64,000 nt of DNA, from the NCBI GenBank assembly GCA_009911305.1, contig QXXC01000020.1, positions 1 through 64,000 of the forward strand, in the 5' to 3' direction. The notes beneath the pieces were generated by a model. It was not told the DNA's origin. It searched no databases and saw only the letters and a list, made by a program, of their open reading frames with translations. The stretch's first letter is position 1; each line of letters begins with the position of its first letter. Positions 42,531 through 51,901 of this stretch are shown here, one piece after another. Position numbers and translations under genes: made by a program. Source of the stretch: Clostridiaceae bacterium (GTDB taxonomy: Bacteria > Bacillota > Clostridia > Lachnospirales > Lachnospiraceae).

Positions 42531-43318
42531 CGACGTATGTAATATGTATTGCCGTCAGCTTTCTGGCATCGGTTGCCGGCAGTATCTGCGGTATCGGAGG
42601 GGGCGTCCTGATTAAACCGGTTTTGGACGCATTCGGCGCGCTGGACGTAGCGTCTATCAGCTTTTTATCCGGCTGCACCGTCCTGTCCATGTCCTGCTAT
42701 TCCGTGCTGAAGGCCGGGCGCGGCCGGACGGATAAAGACGGCTCGAGCATAAAAGCGCTGCTGGCCGCCGGCTCTGTCTTGGGCGGGATTGCGGGAAAAA
42801 CACTGTTTCGGCACATTTCAGAGATGGCCGCCAATCCGCAGCACACAGGAGCCGTCCAGGCCGCCTGCCTGTTCTTTGTCACTCTGGGGACAGCGGTTTA
42901 TACAATTCAGAAGGCGCATATCAGAACCTGCCGGATGCAAAAACCGCTTGCGTGCCTTTTCGTGGGAGGCGGGCTGGGCATCTGTTCCTCCTTTCTTGGA
43001 ATCGGGGGAGGACCGATTAATCTGGCCGCCCTGTTTCACTTTTTTTCGATGGATACAAAGGAGGCGGCGCAGAGCTCGCTGTATATCATTGTATTCTCAC
43101 AGGCCGCAAGTCTTTTTACGACATTGGCTACAGGGACGACGCCGGCTGTCCGGCCTGAGCTGATCGCATGCATGGCTGTCAGCGGCGTGGCGGGAGGGGC
43201 GGTTGGGAGAAATATCAGCGCGCGGATTGGGGAGGAGGCTTTAAACAGGCTGCTGATTGGGTTGATGGCGGTCATTATGGGGATTTGTGTGTTTAATGTC
43301 CAGAGGTATTTGCATTAG
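42527..43318 (+). CDS. TauE/SafE family permease
   Basis: A 263-residue membrane protein with about eight helices and two glycine-rich repeats typical of the family: GSICGIGGGVLIKPVLDAFG near residue 18 and SSFLGIGGGPINLAALFHFF near 155. These proteins are thought to move sulfonates, sulfite or organic anions. Its ATG overlaps the stop of the NhaC gene by ATGA, so the two are translationally coupled and probably act on the same pathway. Confidence 0.9.
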   Translation: MTTYVICIAVSFLASVAGSICGIGGGVLIKPVLDAFGALDVASISFLSGCTVLSMSCYSVLKAGRGRTDKDGSSIKALLAAGSVLGGIAGKTLFRHISEMAANPQHTGAVQAACLFFVTLGTAVYTIQKAHIRTCRMQKPLACLFVGGGLGICSSFLGIGGGPINLAALFHFFSMDTKEAAQSSLYIIVFSQAASLFTTLATGTTPAVRPELIACMAVSGVAGGAVGRNISARIGEEALNRLLIGLMAVIMGICVFNVQRYLH

Positions 43319-43354
43319 GAAATCAGCAATTTTTAAAAAGAGAGAAAGAAAACA

Positions 43355-43384
43355 TTGCCAGATAAAGGCTGCGCAGAGTATAAT
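43355..43384 (+). promoter_or_regulatory. Probable promoter of the GntR regulator gene
   Basis: TTGCCA (43355-43360) and TATAAT (43379-43384) are separated by 18 bp. No TTGGTA-type palindrome is visible here, unlike upstream of the aminotransferase gene. Confidence 0.6.
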
Positions 43385-43435
43385 AAAAGCTATACAAAAA
43401 ACGTAAAAAGCAATTATACAGAAAGGTAGCGCAGT

Positions 43436-44137
43436 ATGTTCCAGCCAATAGAAAGCAATGTTGCGGTTTATAAAAAGATTGTCGTTCAGATCCAGGATAT
43501 GATTTTAAAAGGAGAGCTAAAAAAAGGAGATCGCCTTCCGCCGGAGCGTCAGCTTGCGGAGACACTTGGCGTTGGGCGTCCGGCGTTAAAGCAGGCGATC
43601 AGCGCTTTGGAGGTGCTGGGGATTATCAGAAGCCGCCAAGGGAACGGGAACTACATAACGGCGGATACGATGGAGGTGTTTAATCCCCTTGCCATCCGCT
43701 TTTATCTGGACAGCAACAGTTCAGATGATATTTTGGAATTCCGCTACATTATGGAGGTGCAGATGGCTTCTCTGGCGGCGATCAAGATTACGGATGAACA
43801 ATTATCGGATTTTCAGGCGCTGATGGATGAGATTAAGGAAAATACGAACGAAGAGACGCCTCTTGAGACACGGCAGCGCTATAATAATCTGTTCCATATG
43901 AGAATCGTGGAAATCTGCGGCAACCGGCTGATGATTTCGATTTTTAACAGCATCCTATCATTGATAGCGGACCAGATAAGGTTTACGGATGGAGTCAGGT
44001 TTTATGAAAGCCACTTGAAAATTTTTGATGCGATAAAAGCGGGGGATCCGAAGGGAGCGGCGTATTATATGGCCGAGCATTTCGAGAATAAGTTCCCTAA
44101 TTATCGGTATTATAAAAGTATACATGGGTCAGTGTGA
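43436..44137 (+). CDS. GntR family transcriptional regulator, FadR subfamily
   Basis: A 233-residue repressor-type protein. Residues about 10-75 form the GntR winged helix (KGDRLPPERQLAETLGVGRPALKQAISALEVLGIIRSRQGNGNYI). Residues about 90-225 form the all-helical FCD effector domain, with the metal-site His pattern (NNLFHMRIVEICGN; later HLKIFDAI and EHFENKF). It probably controls the aminotransferase-NhaC-TauE genes upstream, where a matching operator lies. The effector may be an organic acid. A terminator follows. Confidence 0.92.
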   Translation: MFQPIESNVAVYKKIVVQIQDMILKGELKKGDRLPPERQLAETLGVGRPALKQAISALEVLGIIRSRQGNGNYITADTMEVFNPLAIRFYLDSNSSDDILEFRYIMEVQMASLAAIKITDEQLSDFQALMDEIKENTNEETPLETRQRYNNLFHMRIVEICGNRLMISIFNSILSLIADQIRFTDGVRFYESHLKIFDAIKAGDPKGAAYYMAEHFENKFPNYRYYKSIHGSV

Positions 44138-44193
44138 GGGCCATTGCTGATGATAAGGAACTGTCACGAAATCAGACAAAATATCGTAACAGA

Positions 44194-44249
44194 AAAATCA
44201 GCCTCCCATTGCCTGGCAGCAGCGCATCAGGCAGCGGGCGGCTGATTTT
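44194..44249. terminator. Bidirectional terminator
   Basis: AAAATCAGCC pairs with GGCTGATTTT, and the inner CATTGCCTG with CAGGCAGCG. A and T tracts flank both sides, so it can end both the GntR gene and the convergent secreted-protein gene. Confidence 0.75.
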
Positions 44250-44267
44250 CAGCATGACATCGATATA

Positions 44268-44990
44268 CTATTTATCTGCTGCAAATGGAGTGAACGGCGG
44301 ATTTGTATAAACATATGTTTCCATAAGTCCTGTCGCGGTTTCCTCGCTTATCGGCGCTGCATTTTCAGCGTCATATTGAGATACCGTTGAATAAAACCAT
44401 GGATTTTCCGGATCCTTCGCTGCATCATAGATGACCGACTCCGCCAACTGAAGCTTTGAGCCATCAAAAACAAAGTAAGAATAGGATGAGTTAGAAGCTC
44501 CGCTGGATCCCTCATTTGCTATCATCCCATTTTCACAGAGATAGAATCTGTTCCTTTCCCATCCATCTAATACATGAATCAGTTCCCCGTCCGATATCGT
44601 GTAAATATCATAGATAATGCTATTGCCCGAACTATCAGGATTTGCCCCGTATCCTCCAAAAATCAGTTCGTTTATGCCATTTCCATCTATATCTGCCACC
44701 CAATATCCCAAAGTTTCATAATGATCATATTTACTCCTGTAAATGACACTGCTAAAGTCATAATTTGCTGGTGCTTCTCCGTCATTTTTTATGATGCAAT
44801 CTCTTGCCGCCGCAATCAATTCATTATACTGATTATTGATTTCAACCGATTTTTCTTCCTTATTTTCTGGTATATATGATGTTTGATATAGCTTTTGAGG
44901 GCTCATTACAGCGGTTGGTTTTGCATAGCATCTTATTGTTGGATAAAACATAAAAAAGTATAAAGCGGCAGCTATAAACAGATTTTTCAT
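44268..44990 (-). CDS. Secreted protein of unknown function with a DIDGNG calcium-loop-like motif
   Basis: A 240-residue exported protein. A short signal (MKNLFIAAALYFFMFYPTI) precedes a mature part with WVADIDGNGINELIFGGYG near residue 92, the calcium-loop-like DxDxNG pattern seen in many Lachnospiraceae surface proteins, and aromatic-rich segments such as SSYSYFVFDGSKLQLAES. No catalytic motif is apparent. The gene is clearly more AT-rich than its neighbours and sits beside an AT-rich spacer, suggesting acquisition. The ATG at 44990 is better spaced from GGAAGGA than the one two codons upstream. Confidence 0.75.
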   Translation of the reverse strand: MKNLFIAAALYFFMFYPTIRCYAKPTAVMSPQKLYQTSYIPENKEEKSVEINNQYNELIAAARDCIIKNDGEAPANYDFSSVIYRSKYDHYETLGYWVADIDGNGINELIFGGYGANPDSSGNSIIYDIYTISDGELIHVLDGWERNRFYLCENGMIANEGSSGASNSSYSYFVFDGSKLQLAESVIYDAAKDPENPWFYSTVSQYDAENAAPISEETATGLMETYVYTNPPFTPFAADK

Positions 44991-45235
44991 AAGCATTCCT
45001 TCCGTAAGTGTATTTTTAAACGGATTATAAATTTGGGGGCAAACGATAATCGGAAAAAAATGTATGACAAAGCGTATTTATCAATGTTAAATTATAGCAT
45101 TTTTCATAGTAAAGTCAATATTAAAAAATTATAACACGAATAGTTTATTAATCTGTTTTTGATTGACTCAAGATATTTTTAACATTAAAAAATAAAATAC
45201 TATATAATTCAGAATATTATATCAATTACAGCATT
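44991..45235. other. AT-rich spacer with no gene
   Basis: This part of the 557-bp gap is far richer in A and T than the window average, with many short poly-A and poly-T tracts (for example ATATAATTCAGAATATTATATC at its right end, in part). It holds the presumed promoter of the leftward secreted-protein gene, which I cannot place with confidence. A palindromic repeat element begins 30 bp further on. Confidence 0.6.
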
Positions 45236-45266
45236 ACGCGTCCAATTCTACGCTTGAAATAATGTA

Positions 45267-45404
45267 GCCAGGAGCAGGTTCTATATCCATAAGGAACCCG
45301 TAGAAAACCGCCGGCGCTTAGCGAGGTCTTTTCGAGCTTAGCGTCCGCTGCGCTTTTCTCCGAGCGGGAACGGGGTTTTGTTGGATATAGAACCTGTTCC
45401 TGGC
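45267..45404. repeat. Palindromic intergenic element, type B copy 2
   Basis: The ends are GCCAGGAGCAGG plus TTCTATATCCA (45267-45289) and their inverted repeat at 45382-45404 with one mismatch in 23. Inside are CGCTTAGCGAGG/CGAGCTTAGCG blocks, TTTTCTCCGAGCGGGAACGG and GGGTT-type stems. The CTCGGAGAAAAGC block (opposite orientation), GTTGGATATAGAAC and CTGGCGGCC are shared with the element at 10844-10962. The core is longer here (138 bp between arms) and differs, so the copies have diverged or carry different inserts. Confidence 0.8.
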
Positions 45405-45547
45405 GGCCTCCTCTCACATTTTCCCTACCAATTTCAACCTTGCAAGCTTCAGAAAACCGGGCTATAATAATTGCATTCCAGATAAAAACAACGCAGACAA
45501 CCAGAGCGGATCCATCCCGCTCGACCAACAAATAAAGGTGAACACTC

Positions 45548-48500
45548 ATGTATATTGCAGATTTACATATCCACTCCAAATATTCCAGGGCTACCAGCAA
45601 AGACTGCGTTCCGGAATACCTGGATCTGTGGGCCAGGCGCAAGGGGATTGATCTGCTGGGAACAGGCGATTTTACCCATCCGGCCTGGCGGCGGGAGCTG
45701 GGGGAAAAGCTCGTTCCGGCGGAGGAAGGGCTGTACAGGCTGAAAGAGGATCTCTGCCTTTCCGATCCGGTTTCCGGCGGGGAGCGCAGGCCGCGGTTTG
45801 TGATTTCCGGCGAGATCAGCTCCATTTACAAGAAAAACGGGCAGGTGCGGAAGGTTCATAATGTCATTCTCCTTCCGGGGCTTGAGGAGGCGGAGGCGCT
45901 CTCGAAAAAGCTGGAGGCAATCGGCAATATCCACTCAGACGGCCGCCCGATCCTTGGCCTTGACTGCCGGGATCTGCTGGAAATCACGCTGGAGGTGTGC
46001 CAGGAGGCAATTTTTGTTCCGGCCCATATCTGGACGCCCCATTTTTCCATGTTCGGGGCGTTTTCTAAATTTGAATCGGCTGAGGAATGCTTTGAGGATC
46101 TGACGCCCTATATTCACGCCGTGGAGACAGGGCTTTCTTCCGATCCGCCGATGAACTGGCAGCTCTCCGCCCTGGACCGCTTCCAGCTCATTTCCAATTC
46201 GGATGCGCATTCTCCGTCCAAGCTGGGAAGGGAGGCCAACCTTCTGGAAACAGAGATGTCTTATGCGGGGCTTTACAGGGCGGTGCAGGAGGGAGAGGGC
46301 CTTAAGGGGACCATAGAATTCTTTCCGGAGGAGGGAAAGTATCACTTTGACGGCCACCGCAAATGCCATGTCTGCTTAAGCCCCAGGGAGGCGGCCGGCT
46401 ACAATGGCATCTGCCCGGTCTGCGGGAAAAAGCTGACGCTCGGGGTATCGCACCGGATCTCGCAGATGGCGGATCGGGACGAGGGCTTTACTCCTGCCGG
46501 GGCCAGGCCGTTTGAGAGCCTTGCTCCTCTGCCGGAGGTGATTGCCTCCTGCATGGGTGTTTCCGCGGCCAGCCGGAAAGTGCAGCATCAGTATGAGGCT
46601 CTTTTAAGGGATCTGGGAAGCGAGTTTTCGATTTTAAGGGAACTGCCTCTGGAGGATATACGCAAAAAGGGCGGATATTTTATCGCAGAGGGGATCCGCC
46701 GGCTCAGGGCCGGGGAGGTGAAGCGCAGTCCCGGTTTTGACGGGGAATATGGGGTCATCCGGCTTTTTGAGCCCACGGAGCTGGACGCTATGGACGGGCA
46801 GATGAGCCTGTTCTCCGGTCTGATGGAGAGCGCGGCGACGGCGGAAGCGGATAAGGGACAGGAGAAGGCAGCGGGGAATGCGGATATGGCGGGAAATTCC
46901 GGTACAGCGGGATGCTCCGGGAGGGACGGGAATCCGAATGCGGCGGGCAAATCCGGTATATCAGAGGAGGACACAGAGGGAGAACCAGGGGCGGCAGCCG
47001 CCGTATCAGAGCTGACAGCTCTTTCGGAGGTTCCAGATCACCTGAATGAAGAGCAGCTTGAGGCTGTCCGCTCCCTGAATCCGCGGATCGCTGTGATAGC
47101 GGGACCGGGAACAGGGAAAACGAAAACGCTGGTTTCCCGCATCCTGTATCTTTTGAAGGAACGCCGCGTCAGGCCGTCGGAGATAACGGCCGTTACGTTT
47201 ACCAATCAGGCGGCAAAAGAGTTAAAGAAGCGTCTGGAGGAACAGTTAGGGGGGAAACAGGCGGTCCGGCGGCTGCGGATCGGCACCTTCCATTCGATCT
47301 GTTATGATCTGCTGCGGCAGACGGAGGGGGATTTCCTTCTGGCGGATCGCACCCTGGCGCTGGAGCTGGCAGAGGAGACGATCGCCAAAACAGGCTTAAA
47401 GCTTAAGCCGAAACGGTTTTTATCCAGGATTTCAGAAAGGAAAACGGCTGCAAAAGAAGCGAAAAGCCGGGATGTTGGGCGGCAGGAGCCGCCCGGGGCG
47501 GCTTTTGACGAGGCGGCCGCGGACTACGCGTCGCGCCTGACCGGGCTTAAGGCGCTGGATTTTGACGATCTGTTATTAAAGGCGCTTTCGCTGTCTGAGG
47601 ACCGGGAGGATGCGGGCGTGTGCCGTTTTCTGAAGGGTTTTCACTACCTTTTGGTGGATGAATTTCAGGATACCAGCCCCTTGCAGTACCGCCTGATTGA
47701 GGAGTGGAGCCGGGGCGGAAGAGAGCTGTTTGCCATCGGGGATCCGGATCAGGCGATCTATGGCTTCCGCGGGGCTGATGCAGAGAGCTTTCTCCGTTTT
47801 CAGGAGCAAGACGCTCAGATCATCCGTTTAAAGAAGAATTACCGTTCCACGCCGCAGATCCTGACAGCGGCCAAAACCGTGATGGATCGCGGCGGTGTTC
47901 TGGAGGCGGTTTGCAGGCCCGGGCCTTCAGCAAGGCTTTTGACAGCCTCCGGGGAGCGCGAGGAGGCGATCTTTACGGCGAAGGAGATTAACCGGCTGGT
48001 AGGCGGAATGGACATGCTGGACGCGCAGGGACGCTTTGGCAGGCAGGAGGGGCGCGCGGTGCGAAGCTTTGCGGAGATTGCGGTGCTTTACCGGACGCAC
48101 AGGCAGTCCGCTCTTCTGGAGATGTGCCTGAAAAAAGAGGGGATTCCGTATATTGTCGCCGGGAGGGAGGATTATCTCGACGATCCGTCGGTCCGGGGGG
48201 CGCTCAGCTTTTTCCGGAGCCTCTTAAGGCCGGAGGACGAGGCGGCGGCATGGCTTTCCAGGCGAAACTTCCGGAAGCTGTCCGGAGGTGTGGAAGCGGA
48301 CCATGAGGCGGAAAAAGAGGCGCCCTGGCCCGGAGAGCGGTATCAGGCTCTGGCTGAGCGGTTTGGCCGTCTGTGCAGGCGGGGGCGGCCGTCGGAGATT
48401 CTGCATACATGGATGGAGGAGACCGGATGTCTGGAGGATCCGGCCATGGAGCGGCTCTGCTCCATGGCTCTTCTGCATAAAAACATGGAGGAACTGATCA

Positions 48501-48886
48501 ACAGCATTGCATTTGGGCGGGAGAGCGACCTAAAGCGCTGCGGCGGGAAGACATGGACAGCGGACGCGGTGACGCTTATGACGCTTCACGGATCAAAAGG
48601 ACTGGAGTATCCGGTGGTATTCATAAACGGCGCAGGTAAAGGGCTTATCCCGCTGGAGTACGGCGGGCGCGCCGGAGGCAGCACGGCTGATGTTTCGGAG
48701 GAGAGGCGCTTATTCTATGTCGGGATGACAAGGGCCAGGGAGGAACTGATTATGAGCTGCGCGGGCGTGGAGACGCCGTTTCTGGCAAATGTGCCGGAGG
48801 CGGCGGTGCGCCGCGAACAGGCAGAGATAAGAACGCAGGAGAGCCGTATGCGCCAGCTCAGCCTGTTTGACTGGATGAAACCGTGA
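45548..48886 (+). CDS. Endonuclease Q-like PHP nuclease fused to a UvrD-type helicase
   Basis: A 1112-residue DNA repair protein. Residues 1-415 resemble endonuclease Q, which nicks 5' of deaminated bases: PHP metal motif DLHIHSKYSRA at 5-15, GTGDFTHP near 38, ISNSDAHSPSKLGREANL near 218, and a zinc finger (Cys273, Cys276, Cys289, Cys292). QMSLF at 418-422 looks like a sliding-clamp-binding motif. After a Gly/Ala/Asn-rich linker (about 425-490) comes an SF1A helicase: AGPGTGKT at 518-525, DEFQDTS at 704, GDPDQAIYGFRGAD, TLHGSKGLEYPVVF and VGMTRAREEL. The C-terminus carries a second clamp motif, QLSLF (1103-1107). The last bases overlap the upstream reading frame of the Sua5 gene. Confidence 0.9.
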   Translation: MYIADLHIHSKYSRATSKDCVPEYLDLWARRKGIDLLGTGDFTHPAWRRELGEKLVPAEEGLYRLKEDLCLSDPVSGGERRPRFVISGEISSIYKKNGQVRKVHNVILLPGLEEAEALSKKLEAIGNIHSDGRPILGLDCRDLLEITLEVCQEAIFVPAHIWTPHFSMFGAFSKFESAEECFEDLTPYIHAVETGLSSDPPMNWQLSALDRFQLISNSDAHSPSKLGREANLLETEMSYAGLYRAVQEGEGLKGTIEFFPEEGKYHFDGHRKCHVCLSPREAAGYNGICPVCGKKLTLGVSHRISQMADRDEGFTPAGARPFESLAPLPEVIASCMGVSAASRKVQHQYEALLRDLGSEFSILRELPLEDIRKKGGYFIAEGIRRLRAGEVKRSPGFDGEYGVIRLFEPTELDAMDGQMSLFSGLMESAATAEADKGQEKAAGNADMAGNSGTAGCSGRDGNPNAAGKSGISEEDTEGEPGAAAAVSELTALSEVPDHLNEEQLEAVRSLNPRIAVIAGPGTGKTKTLVSRILYLLKERRVRPSEITAVTFTNQAAKELKKRLEEQLGGKQAVRRLRIGTFHSICYDLLRQTEGDFLLADRTLALELAEETIAKTGLKLKPKRFLSRISERKTAAKEAKSRDVGRQEPPGAAFDEAAADYASRLTGLKALDFDDLLLKALSLSEDREDAGVCRFLKGFHYLLVDEFQDTSPLQYRLIEEWSRGGRELFAIGDPDQAIYGFRGADAESFLRFQEQDAQIIRLKKNYRSTPQILTAAKTVMDRGGVLEAVCRPGPSARLLTASGEREEAIFTAKEINRLVGGMDMLDAQGRFGRQEGRAVRSFAEIAVLYRTHRQSALLEMCLKKEGIPYIVAGREDYLDDPSVRGALSFFRSLLRPEDEAAAWLSRRNFRKLSGGVEADHEAEKEAPWPGERYQALAERFGRLCRRGRPSEILHTWMEETGCLEDPAMERLCSMALLHKNMEELINSIAFGRESDLKRCGGKTWTADAVTLMTLHGSKGLEYPVVFINGAGKGLIPLEYGGRAGGSTADVSEERRLFYVGMTRAREELIMSCAGVETPFLANVPEAAVRREQAEIRTQESRMRQLSLFDWMKP

Positions 48887-48921
48887 GCGGGCAAAGAGGC
48901 GTTTACGCAGAGGACAGGGTT

Positions 48922-49989
48922 ATGATGAAGACAAAGATATGGAAGGTGTCAGGTTCCGGACATTTTACGCAGGAGGACAAACGGCATCTGCGCGAGGCGG
49001 CAGACATCATCCGGGCCGGCGGGCTGGTGGCGTTTCCCACGGAAACCGTGTACGGGCTGGGAGCCAACGCGCTGGACGAAAGGGCGGCGGCAAAGATTTA
49101 TGAGGCGAAGGGGCGTCCCTCGGACAATCCGCTGATTGCGCATATTTCCTCTCTTCAGGAGCTGGAGCCCCTGATCGCCCGTTTTCCGGAGGCGGGACGG
49201 CGTCTGGCCGAAGCCTTCTGGCCGGGACCGGTCACGATTATATTTGAAAAGAGCGGACAGGTTCCATACGGGACGACAGGGGGCCTTGAAACGGTGGCTG
49301 TGCGCATGCCGTCGGATCCGACGGCGTCTGAGCTGATCCGTCTGTCCGGCGTTCCGGTTGCGGCTCCCAGCGCGAACCTGTCGGGCCGGCCGAGCCCGAC
49401 GCGGGCCGGGCATGTGCGCCAGGATATGGACGGACGGATTGATTTGATATTAGACGGCGGCCCCGTGGGGATCGGGCTGGAATCTACGATCGTGGATGTG
49501 ACGGAGGAGATCCCGGTTCTGCTGAGGCCGGGTGCGGTTACTATGGAAATGCTGCGGGAGTTACTGGGAGAGGTGCGCATAGATCCGGCTATCCTGGGCC
49601 CTGTGGGAGCGGATACGCGCCCCAGGGCCCCGGGGATGAAATACCGCCACTATGCGCCCAGGGCTGAGCTTACGCTGGTGGAAGGCGGGAGCGCGGCGGT
49701 GACGCGCCGCATCCGGGAGCTGGTTGACGAGCGGCAGAGACAGGGCTGCAGAGTGGGCGTGATCTGTACGGATGAGACGAAGGGGAGCTATCCGCGCGGC
49801 CTGGTGCGCAGTATTGGCGCGCGCTCGGACGAGAGGTCAGTGGCGCGCAATCTTTATGCGGTGCTGCGGGAGTTTGACGATCTGGGGGCGGAGTATATTT
49901 ATTCCGAAAAATTTTCCGACGAACAGCTTGGCCAGGCGATTATGAACCGTCTCAACAAAGCGGCGGGATACCGCGTTTTAAAGGTTTAA
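48922..49989 (+). CDS. L-threonylcarbamoyladenylate synthase (Sua5 type)
   Basis: Makes threonylcarbamoyl-AMP from threonine, bicarbonate and ATP for the t6A37 modification of ANN-decoding tRNAs. The 355-residue protein has the YrdC domain (GGLVAFPTETVYGLGANA, then KGRPSDNPLIAHI and VAAPSANLSGRPSPT) and the C-terminal Sua5 domain after a linker with PRAPGMKYRHYAP. That makes it the two-domain Sua5 rather than the short TsaC form. The ATG at 48922 gives the normal length; a GTG at 48883 overlapping the helicase stop is possible but would add 13 residues. Confidence 0.95.
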   Translation: MMKTKIWKVSGSGHFTQEDKRHLREAADIIRAGGLVAFPTETVYGLGANALDERAAAKIYEAKGRPSDNPLIAHISSLQELEPLIARFPEAGRRLAEAFWPGPVTIIFEKSGQVPYGTTGGLETVAVRMPSDPTASELIRLSGVPVAAPSANLSGRPSPTRAGHVRQDMDGRIDLILDGGPVGIGLESTIVDVTEEIPVLLRPGAVTMEMLRELLGEVRIDPAILGPVGADTRPRAPGMKYRHYAPRAELTLVEGGSAAVTRRIRELVDERQRQGCRVGVICTDETKGSYPRGLVRSIGARSDERSVARNLYAVLREFDDLGAEYIYSEKFSDEQLGQAIMNRLNKAAGYRVLKV

Positions 49990-50080
49990 TGTACGCCGGA
50001 ACTCTCACTGCGCCTTTCTTTGCGGCTGATTTTGTGAGATTTTGTGATTACATTTCTGAGTTTCGGGGAAAAGAGGCGTC

Positions 50081-51901
50081 ATGAAGGTTTTTTTAGCGGC
50101 AGTCAATGCAAAATACATTCACTCCAACCTGGGGATCTACAGCCTGAGGCGATATGCCAAACGCTGTCTGGAACAGGAGGATGCAGACAGCTTTGGGATC
50201 CGGATTGAGCTGGGGGAGTATACCATCAATCAGACGGAGGAGAGCATTTTACGGGACATCTACAGGCGCAGGCCGGATATCGTCGGGTTTTCCTGCTATA
50301 TCTGGAATATCGTCCATGTAAAAGCGCTGGCGCGGGATTTGAAGAAGGTGCTGCCCGGAACACGGATTTGGCTGGGAGGGCCGGAGGTATCGTACAATGC
50401 CCGCGGGGTTCTTGAGGAGCTGACAGAGGCAGAGCTCGTCATGATGGGAGAAGGTGAGAGAACATTTGCCGGCCTTTTGAGGGCGGAAGGGGGCGCAGGC
50501 GCTGCGCAGCCAGGAGGAGGCGCGCAGGAAAATGGCTCAGAGACGGCGCAGGGCGAAAAACAGCTCCGGAGCGCCTGCCGCTTACCGGGGATTCCCGGCA
50601 TAGCCTGGCGGGACGACGAAGGAGGCATCACGGTAAACGGCCCTGCGCCGCTTTTGAGCCTGGATGAGCTTTTGTTTCCGTATGAGAGCCTGGAGGGATT
50701 TGAAAACCGGATTCTCTACTATGAGAGCAGCCGCGGCTGCCCGTTTGCCTGCAGCTATTGCCTTTCTTCCCTGGATAAAACCGTGCGGTTTCGGAGCATT
50801 TCTCTGGTAAAGGAGGAGCTGTCCTTCTTTTTAAATCATCGCGTTTCGCAGGTGAAATTCGTGGATCGCACGTTTAACTGCCAAAAGAGCCATGCCCTTG
50901 CAATCTGGCGGTTTATTTCAGAGCATGATAATGGGATCACGAATTTTCACTTTGAGATAGCGGCGGATCTGCTGGATGAGGAAATGCTGTCCGTGCTGCG
51001 GGGAATGCGTCCGGGCCTGATTCAGCTTGAGATCGGCGTGCAGAGCACGAATCCGGACACGATCCGGGCGATCCGGAGGCAGACGGATCTGCAAAGGCTT
51101 GCGGCGAATGTAGCCTGTATCCGCCGGTTCCAGAATATCCATCAGCATCTGGATCTGATCGCGGGCCTCCCATTTGAAGATTTCAGGCGGTTTAAGAAAT
51201 CCTTTAACGATGTGTACCGCATGGAGCCGGAGCAGCTTCAGCTCGGCTTTTTAAAGGTTTTAAAGGGGTCGGCCATGGAGAATGAGGCGTCTTGCTGCGG
51301 GCTTGTTTTCCGGTCGCAGCCCCCCTATGAGGTGCTGGCCACGCGGTGGCTCGATTACGGGGAGCTGCTGCGCCTAAAGGGTGTGGAGGAAATGCTGGAG
51401 GCATACTACAACAGCGGGCAGTTTGGAAATACCATGCGCGCTCTTTTGGGGGAATTTGCGGATCCGTTCTCGATGTATGAGTCCCTGTATGCATATTATG
51501 AAAGGGAAGGGCTTAACGCAGTCAGTCACAGCCGTCTGGCGAGATATGAGATATTATTCCGGTTTATCGAAGCGCATGTCTCTGATTCCCAGAGCATAGA
51601 GGAGTACCGCGACCGGCTGACCGAGGATCTGTATCTTCGGGAAAATGTGAAGAGCCGTCCGTTCTTCTTAAGGGATCAGACGCCGTACAAGGATGCTGTC
51701 CGCGCCTTTTTCAGAGAGGAGGCCGGATCGCCGCGCTATCTGCCGGGCTATGAGGGATATACGGCGCGCCAGGTTATAAAGATGGCTCATATGGAGATAT
51801 TAGGGGACGGGACAGCGCTTTTATTTGACTATAAAAACAGAGACGCACGGTCCGGGAACGCGGGTGTGACACGTTTTGCGGATGTGGGAAAGCAGGGATG
51901 A
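50081..51901 (+). CDS. B12-binding radical SAM protein (DUF4080 type)
   Basis: A 606-residue enzyme with an N-terminal cobalamin-binding Rossmann domain (residues 1-135: MKVFLAAVNAKYIHSNLG, VGFSCYIWNI, WLGGPEVSYN). A Gly/Gln-rich insert at about 140-165 follows, then a radical SAM barrel with CPFACSYCLSS near 223 holding the CxxxCxxC cluster ligands and LDLIAGLPFED near 352. A C-terminal domain (about 400-600) is of the DUF4080 type as I recall. Substrate unknown. GAGGCGTC lies before the ATG. The stop overlaps the next gene by ATGA. Confidence 0.9.
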   Translation: MKVFLAAVNAKYIHSNLGIYSLRRYAKRCLEQEDADSFGIRIELGEYTINQTEESILRDIYRRRPDIVGFSCYIWNIVHVKALARDLKKVLPGTRIWLGGPEVSYNARGVLEELTEAELVMMGEGERTFAGLLRAEGGAGAAQPGGGAQENGSETAQGEKQLRSACRLPGIPGIAWRDDEGGITVNGPAPLLSLDELLFPYESLEGFENRILYYESSRGCPFACSYCLSSLDKTVRFRSISLVKEELSFFLNHRVSQVKFVDRTFNCQKSHALAIWRFISEHDNGITNFHFEIAADLLDEEMLSVLRGMRPGLIQLEIGVQSTNPDTIRAIRRQTDLQRLAANVACIRRFQNIHQHLDLIAGLPFEDFRRFKKSFNDVYRMEPEQLQLGFLKVLKGSAMENEASCCGLVFRSQPPYEVLATRWLDYGELLRLKGVEEMLEAYYNSGQFGNTMRALLGEFADPFSMYESLYAYYEREGLNAVSHSRLARYEILFRFIEAHVSDSQSIEEYRDRLTEDLYLRENVKSRPFFLRDQTPYKDAVRAFFREEAGSPRYLPGYEGYTARQVIKMAHMEILGDGTALLFDYKNRDARSGNAGVTRFADVGKQG

